Shown here: positions 6,374 to 9,434 of the stretch, in pieces | Position numbering within the stretch: position 1 is the first letter of the stretch | Layout: each line of letters opens with the position of its first letter | From: Methanobacteriaceae archaeon | GTDB taxonomy: Archaea; Methanobacteriota; Methanobacteria; Methanobacteriales; Methanobacteriaceae | Assembly (NCBI GenBank): GCA_900769095.1 | Contig: CAAGFH010000241.1 | Span: 1-9,434, forward strand | Length of the DNA stretch: 9,434 bases | Direction of reading: 5' to 3' | Notes under the pieces: model-generated | The model's database searches: none | Told to the model about the DNA's origin: nothing | The model's input: the letters and a program-made list of their open reading frames with translations, nothing else | Program-made: the position numbers and the translations under genes

Positions 6374-7978
6374 ATGAAAGTTTTAATTATCACAGGAGAG
6401 TTGGCATATCCTTTAATAAAAGATGTTGTTTCAAACTCAAAAGAAGATATCCTTGTACATATTGTTGACAATACTCAGGTTGCAGCGTTTTTAACTCCAA
6501 GATTAATTATTAATGAAGTTAAAAAATGCTTTGCAGATCAAATGGATGAAATTGACATGATTTTAGTTCCAGGATTAATTAAAAAAGGAACAAAAGAAAT
6601 TACAAAAGAACTTGGAATTCCAACATTTAAAGGATCCACTGACGGTGCAGACTTGGCAATGGTTTTAGACTTAATTGAAAAAATTGAATTGTCACAAACC
6701 ACTCCTGCAGATAAACTGATTAATGAAGAAAAAAGAAAACAGGCTTTAAAATTCATTGAAGATTTTGAAAATGACACTGAGACTATTGAAAAACTTCTTG
6801 AAAAACCAAATAATATCCTAATTAGAAATCTTCCGGTTGGTGAAGACTTCCCAATGAGAGTACTTGCTGAAATAGCTAATGCACCATTCTTATCAAAAGA
6901 AGCATTAATAAACAAATGTCAGTATTTCGTTGATTCTGGAGCAGATATGATTGATATAGGAATGGCTGCTGGTGAAGATTTTTCAGATAAAATTCCTGAG
7001 TTAATTGAAACATTACGTCCTATTGTGGGTGATAGACCATTAAGTATAGATACATTAAATCCAAATGAGATTAAAACAGCTGCAGAAAATGGAATTGACT
7101 TTGTATTAAGTCTTGATTTAGGAAACAACAGTGATGTTAAAGAAGTATTAAAAGAAAAACAGATTCCTGCAGTTTTACTTCCAACAAACTTTTCTCAAGG
7201 TAAATCTCCAAAATCTCCAAGTGAACGTGTTGAAGCAATGCATCAGTTAATCAAAGACACTGAAGGAGTAAAATACGTTGCTGATTTAATTTTAGATCCT
7301 GTTAACAGTGCAAGTATTGTAGAGTCAATAATCGCATGTAATGAATTTCACAAAACAAACCCTGCACCAATGTTTTTCGGTGTTGGAAATGTTACCGAGC
7401 TAATGGATGCAGATTCAGGGGGAGTCAATGTTTTATTGGCAGGTATTGGTATGGAACTTGGAGTAAGTATATTATTTACTCCTGAAGAAAGTGGAAAAAC
7501 ACGTGGTAGTGTTCGTGAATTAGCTACTGCATCTAAAATGATGTTTCTTGCAAAACACAGAAAATCCATTCCAAAAGATTTAGGAATCAATTTGGTTGAA
7601 TTTAAAGATAAACATAAAAGAAATGATATCATAGTAAACGAAAGAGATGGAGTTCCTGAAATTCGCCAGAAAAAACCAATGAAATTCATAAGAGATAAAG
7701 CAGGCAGTTTTAAAATTCATGTTGACTATGCAACTACTGTAAAGGACAGCAGAATTACTGCTACTCATTTTAAGAAAAATGAACCTGACTTTGTAATTGT
7801 TGGACATTCTGCTAAAGAAATCTATGAAGAAATCATTGAAAAAGAATTAGTTACAAGAATGGAACACGCTGCATATTTAGGTTCCGAATTGCAAAAAGCA
7901 GAAATTGCAATGATTACTGGAAAAGAATATGTTCAGGATTTTGAATTATTCAAAAATCCTGACGAACTTAAAAAATAG
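6374..7978 (+). CDS. Archaeal dihydropteroate synthase-related protein (pterin-binding domain)
   Basis: This 534-residue protein has three parts. The N-terminal ~130 residues look like a small alpha/beta domain ([30 protein letters not shown]), as in archaeal and methylotroph DHPS-related proteins. Residues ~150-400 form a pterin-binding TIM barrel, with [15 protein letters not shown] (189-203), [12 protein letters not shown] (222-233), [12 protein letters not shown] (304-315) and [10 protein letters not shown] (334-343). The last ~100 residues form a separate domain with [16 protein letters not shown] (498-513) and GKEYVQD (516-522), which I associate from memory with DUF4346. Bacterial DHPS makes dihydropteroate, but here the GGESTRPG and SRK motifs are replaced, so ordinary folate synthesis is unlikely. 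A role in the analogous tetrahydromethanopterin step is a reasonable inference, not shown. I chose the ATG at 6374, three bases after GGAAGGT; a TTG at 6362 would precede and swallow that site. Confidence 0.88.
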   Translation: MKVLIITGELAYPLIKDVVSNSKEDILVHIVDNTQVAAFLTPRLIINEVKKCFADQMDEIDMILVPGLIKKGTKEITKELGIPTFKGSTDGADLAMVLDLIEKIELSQTTPADKLINEEKRKQALKFIEDFENDTETIEKLLEKPNNILIRNLPVGEDFPMRVLAEIANAPFLSKEALINKCQYFVDSGADMIDIGMAAGEDFSDKIPELIETLRPIVGDRPLSIDTLNPNEIKTAAENGIDFVLSLDLGNNSDVKEVLKEKQIPAVLLPTNFSQGKSPKSPSERVEAMHQLIKDTEGVKYVADLILDPVNSASIVESIIACNEFHKTNPAPMFFGVGNVTELMDADSGGVNVLLAGIGMELGVSILFTPEESGKTRGSVRELATASKMMFLAKHRKSIPKDLGINLVEFKDKHKRNDIIVNERDGVPEIRQKKPMKFIRDKAGSFKIHVDYATTVKDSRITATHFKKNEPDFVIVGHSAKEIYEEIIEKELVTRMEHAAYLGSELQKAEIAMITGKEYVQDFELFKNPDELKK

Positions 7979-7980
7979 TA

Positions 7981-8364
7981 TTAACTGAAATCCTCTGGAT
8001 CAATTGTGCCTTCGTTTTGTCCGGCTTGTGTGTCAGATTCAGTTGGTTGTTCTACTGGTTCACTATTACTGCTGCTTGAGTCTGAATAGCTGGATTGTGA
8101 ACCACTATAGTATCCTTGATTACTATAGCTTACACTGCTTGTACCACTACTTTCTGGACTTGAAGCACCGGTATCGCGAACAGAAGTGTCATCTGATGTA
8201 TTATTAACTGTATTATTGGTTGTAATGTTTGTTGTGGTATTGTTCATTACAGGTACTGGATCATTATTGAATGAAATTCCACTGCTTGTAACAAAAAATG
8301 CAAGTGCTCCACAAATCACGATTAAGACTACTAATCCTACAATAATCATGTCTTCAGTTTCCAT
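7981..8364 (-). CDS. Small membrane-anchored Asn/Ser/Thr-rich surface protein
   Basis: The 127-residue protein starts with a short acidic segment and one hydrophobic helix (about residues 7-25). The rest is low-complexity and exposed: an Asn/Thr stretch (41-56) with six N-X-S/T glycosylation sequons, a Ser/Tyr-rich middle (72-99) and an acidic Gln/Glu tail. This fits an N-terminal anchor or uncleaved signal with an extracytoplasmic, possibly N-glycosylated region close to the pseudomurein wall; the topology is inferred. I recognise no enzyme or binding domain. The start is an ATG with GGGGGTGGAT just upstream, a good ribosome site. The gene converges on the DHPS-like gene with only two bases between stop codons, and diverges from the ATPase gene. 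Low-complexity proteins of this kind diverge quickly, so it may be poorly conserved. Confidence 0.8.
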   Translation of the reverse strand: METEDMIIVGLVVLIVICGALAFFVTSSGISFNNDPVPVMNNTTTNITTNNTVNNTSDDTSVRDTGASSPESSGTSSVSYSNQGYYSGSQSSYSDSSSSNSEPVEQPTESDTQAGQNEGTIDPEDFS

Positions 8365-8411
8365 AATCCACCCCCATTTTTGAATTATTATTAATATATT
8401 GTTGCATAAAC

Positions 8412-8419
8412 TTTAAATA
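8412..8419 (+). promoter_or_regulatory. TATA box for the MoxR-type ATPase gene
   Basis: TTTAAATA is an exact match to the archaeal TTTAWATA box. Transcription would start near 8438-8442, giving a leader of about 25 nt that still contains the GGAAGGT ribosome site at 8452-8458. Spacing supports it, but AT-richness makes chance matches common. Confidence 0.5.
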
Positions 8420-8451
8420 AATTTAGATTAAATCTTAACTTATAATAGATT

Positions 8452-8458
8452 GGAAGGT
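8452..8458 (+). promoter_or_regulatory. Ribosome binding site deciding a TTG start
   Basis: GGAAGGT lies six bases before TTG at 8465. An earlier in-frame TTG at 8450 overlaps this site and would have none of its own, so the later TTG is preferred. Confidence 0.65.
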
Positions 8459-8464
8459 TTAAAA

Positions 8465-9319
8465 TTGCAAATTGAAAATATTAGTATTAAAGATATTGAT
8501 AAAAGTCTGTTAAGTGCAGATTATGTTTCAAATAATGAAATTTCAACTACTTTATATTTATCCTTATTACTTGGAAAACCAATGCTTATTGAAGGACCTC
8601 CTGGTGTTGGAAAAACAGAACTTGCAAAAGTAATTGCAAAGACTTTTGATAGGGACTTTTTCAGGATACAATGTTATGAAGGAATTAACTTCGAACAAAT
8701 TGTCGGTGAATGGAACTATCAAAAACAACTTCTTCATTTGGAAGCTGCTAAAAATGAGTCTGTCAAAGAAGATAAAATATTTGATGAGGAATTTTTCATA
8801 AGACGTCCTTTACTTAATGCATTTTTAAATGATAATGACTCAGTATTACTTATTGATGAAATTGACAAAGCAGATGAAGAAGTAGAAAGCTTCTTACTTC
8901 AGGCATTAGGTGAAAAAGAAATAACAATTAATGATTTGGGAACTTTCCAATTAAAAAACGATTTGATTGTTATTTTAACATCAAACTCTCAAAGATCATT
9001 ACTTAATGAGACTAAGGATAGATGTTTGTTTTTATACATCCCATATCCAACTGTCGAACGTGAGATTGAAATCGTCAAATCCAAATTACCTCATGCAGAT
9101 GAGGGCATTATTTCACATATTGTTAAGATTGTTCATGATATTCGTAATCTTAACTTAATGAAAAAACCTTCTGTTAGAGGTACTGTTGATTGGGTTCAGT
9201 CAGTCATGAGTTTAGGCACTGATGATTTGGATAAATCTTTAAAAGACAGTGTTGGTGTAGCTATTAAAACAGAAAGCGATAGAAAAAGAGTTTTAAAAGA
9301 TGTTTTAGATAAGGATTAA
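8465..9319 (+). CDS. MoxR/CoxD-type AAA+ ATPase
   Basis: This is a 284-residue AAA+ ATPase. Visible motifs are Walker A GPPGVGKT (44-51), Walker B LLIDEID (128-134), sensor 1 TSN (172-174), a candidate arginine finger at R186 in KDRC, and a sensor-2-like PSVRG (235-239). The [19 protein letters not shown] stretch (67-85) is characteristic of the MoxR branch that includes CoxD, whose members are usually encoded beside VWA-domain CoxE proteins. Exactly such a gene starts one base after this stop. MoxR/VWA pairs act as chaperones in assembling or activating metal enzymes; CoxD takes part in maturing the molybdenum-copper CO dehydrogenase cluster. The target in a methanogen is unknown, and no Mo-CO dehydrogenase genes are in this window. 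Start chosen at TTG 8465 (ribosome site six bases upstream); no ATG is near. Confidence 0.88.
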   Translation: MQIENISIKDIDKSLLSADYVSNNEISTTLYLSLLLGKPMLIEGPPGVGKTELAKVIAKTFDRDFFRIQCYEGINFEQIVGEWNYQKQLLHLEAAKNESVKEDKIFDEEFFIRRPLLNAFLNDNDSVLLIDEIDKADEEVESFLLQALGEKEITINDLGTFQLKNDLIVILTSNSQRSLLNETKDRCLFLYIPYPTVEREIEIVKSKLPHADEGIISHIVKIVHDIRNLNLMKKPSVRGTVDWVQSVMSLGTDDLDKSLKDSVGVAIKTESDRKRVLKDVLDKD

Positions 9320-9320
9320 A

Positions 9321-9434
9321 ATGATAAATAAAATAGTAGATTTATCCGCCCAGTTAAGGCAAAAAGATGTCCCTGTAAGTATTAGAAGTACTAAGGCAGC
9401 TATACAGGTTTATGAGGACTTGGGTGAGGAAGAC
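9321..9434 (+). CDS. CoxE-like VWA-domain protein (3'-truncated)
   Basis: The frame opens with ATG at 9321 and remains open to the end of the window (38 residues visible). It begins one base after the ATPase stop, with AAGGAT upstream as a possible ribosome site, so it is in the same operon. The visible residues (KIVDLSAQLRQKDVPVSIR, then TKAAIQVYEDLG) resemble the start of CoxE-type VWA proteins, which open with a helix of this sort before the metal-binding von Willebrand A domain. The VWA domain itself, with its MIDAS motif, would lie outside the window, so the call rests on the ATPase partner and this N-terminus. It probably works with the ATPase as a two-part chaperone. Confidence 0.65.
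   Translation, partial: MINKIVDLSAQLRQKDVPVSIRSTKAAIQVYEDLGEED

Larger units (their letters stand above)
8365..8464. promoter_or_regulatory. Divergent promoter region between the surface protein and the AAA+ ATPase
   Basis: The 100-bp region is AT-rich. On the plus side it has TTTAAATA at 8412-8419. On the minus side only weaker matches (such as GTTTATGC at 8405-8412) are seen. It also holds the ribosome sites of both genes at its edges. No clear operator repeat is visible. Confidence 0.45.

Noticed and set aside
6538..7807. Minus-strand open frames opposite the DHPS-like gene
   Set aside because: They are fragmented and Ser/Phe/Ile-rich, and are antisense to a gene with clear domain motifs.
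8004..8383. Two plus-strand open frames opposite the small surface protein
   Set aside because: Their Cys/Leu/Val-rich content comes from the antisense of the Ser/Asn/Thr low-complexity codons. The minus-strand frame has a good ribosome site and a sensible membrane anchor.
1..9434. CRISPR arrays, tRNA or rRNA genes, insertion sequences or prophage
   Set aside because: No regularly spaced repeats, cloverleaf-like GC-rich islands, transposase motifs or terminal inverted repeats were seen on either strand.

Overview
This window looks like the chromosome of a hydrogenotrophic methanogenic archaeon of the Methanobacteriales, most likely Methanobrevibacter or a close relative. The DNA is very AT-rich. 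Shine-Dalgarno sites fit the archaeal GGAGGTGAT type, and TATA-like boxes of the form TTTAWATA lie upstream of several genes. The gene content also fits: a six-gene pyruvate:ferredoxin oxidoreductase operon of the methanogen porCDABEF type, a two-subunit class I fumarase alpha chain, and an archaeal dihydropteroate-synthase-like protein. The genus is inferred from sequence character, not from a search.

Layout. Positions 1-1714 (+) hold the 3' part of a polytopic membrane protein with a long hydrophilic tail, followed closely by a winged-helix/PhoU-domain protein. These converge on the main block (1740-6197, minus strand). Read in transcription order, that block is porC, porD, porA, porB, porE, porF and the fumarate hydratase alpha subunit. 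A perfect 11-bp hairpin with T-tracts on both sides (1721-1746) sits at the convergence and probably ends both transcripts. A 176-bp divergent region (6198-6373) separates porC from a plus-strand gene for a DHPS-related pterin-binding protein (6374-7978). That gene nearly touches a convergent small gene for a membrane-anchored, Asn/Ser/Thr-rich surface protein (7981-8364). A second divergent region (8365-8464) precedes a MoxR/CoxD-type AAA+ ATPase (8465-9319). One base after it starts a CoxE/VWA-type protein cut by the window end.

How the genes work together. The por block encodes the enzyme that interconverts pyruvate with acetyl-CoA + CO2 using ferredoxin. In autotrophic or acetate-assimilating methanogens it runs mainly toward pyruvate. 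PorE and PorF add iron-sulfur wiring. Fumarase at the end of the block links pyruvate synthesis to the incomplete reductive TCA branch (oxaloacetate to 2-oxoglutarate). The DHPS-like gene may serve tetrahydromethanopterin biosynthesis. The MoxR-CoxE pair is a probable chaperone/metal-insertion-type module of unknown target.

No RNA genes, CRISPR arrays, insertion sequences or phage genes were seen. No gene-free stretch reaches 300 bases; the longest is the 176-bp region at 6198-6373. Most of the window is ordinary core metabolism. The points of interest are the compact translation signals inside the por operon, the cysteine-dense PorF, the bidirectional hairpin, and the less understood DHPS-like, surface-protein and MoxR-CoxE genes. 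I found no convincing undescribed system.
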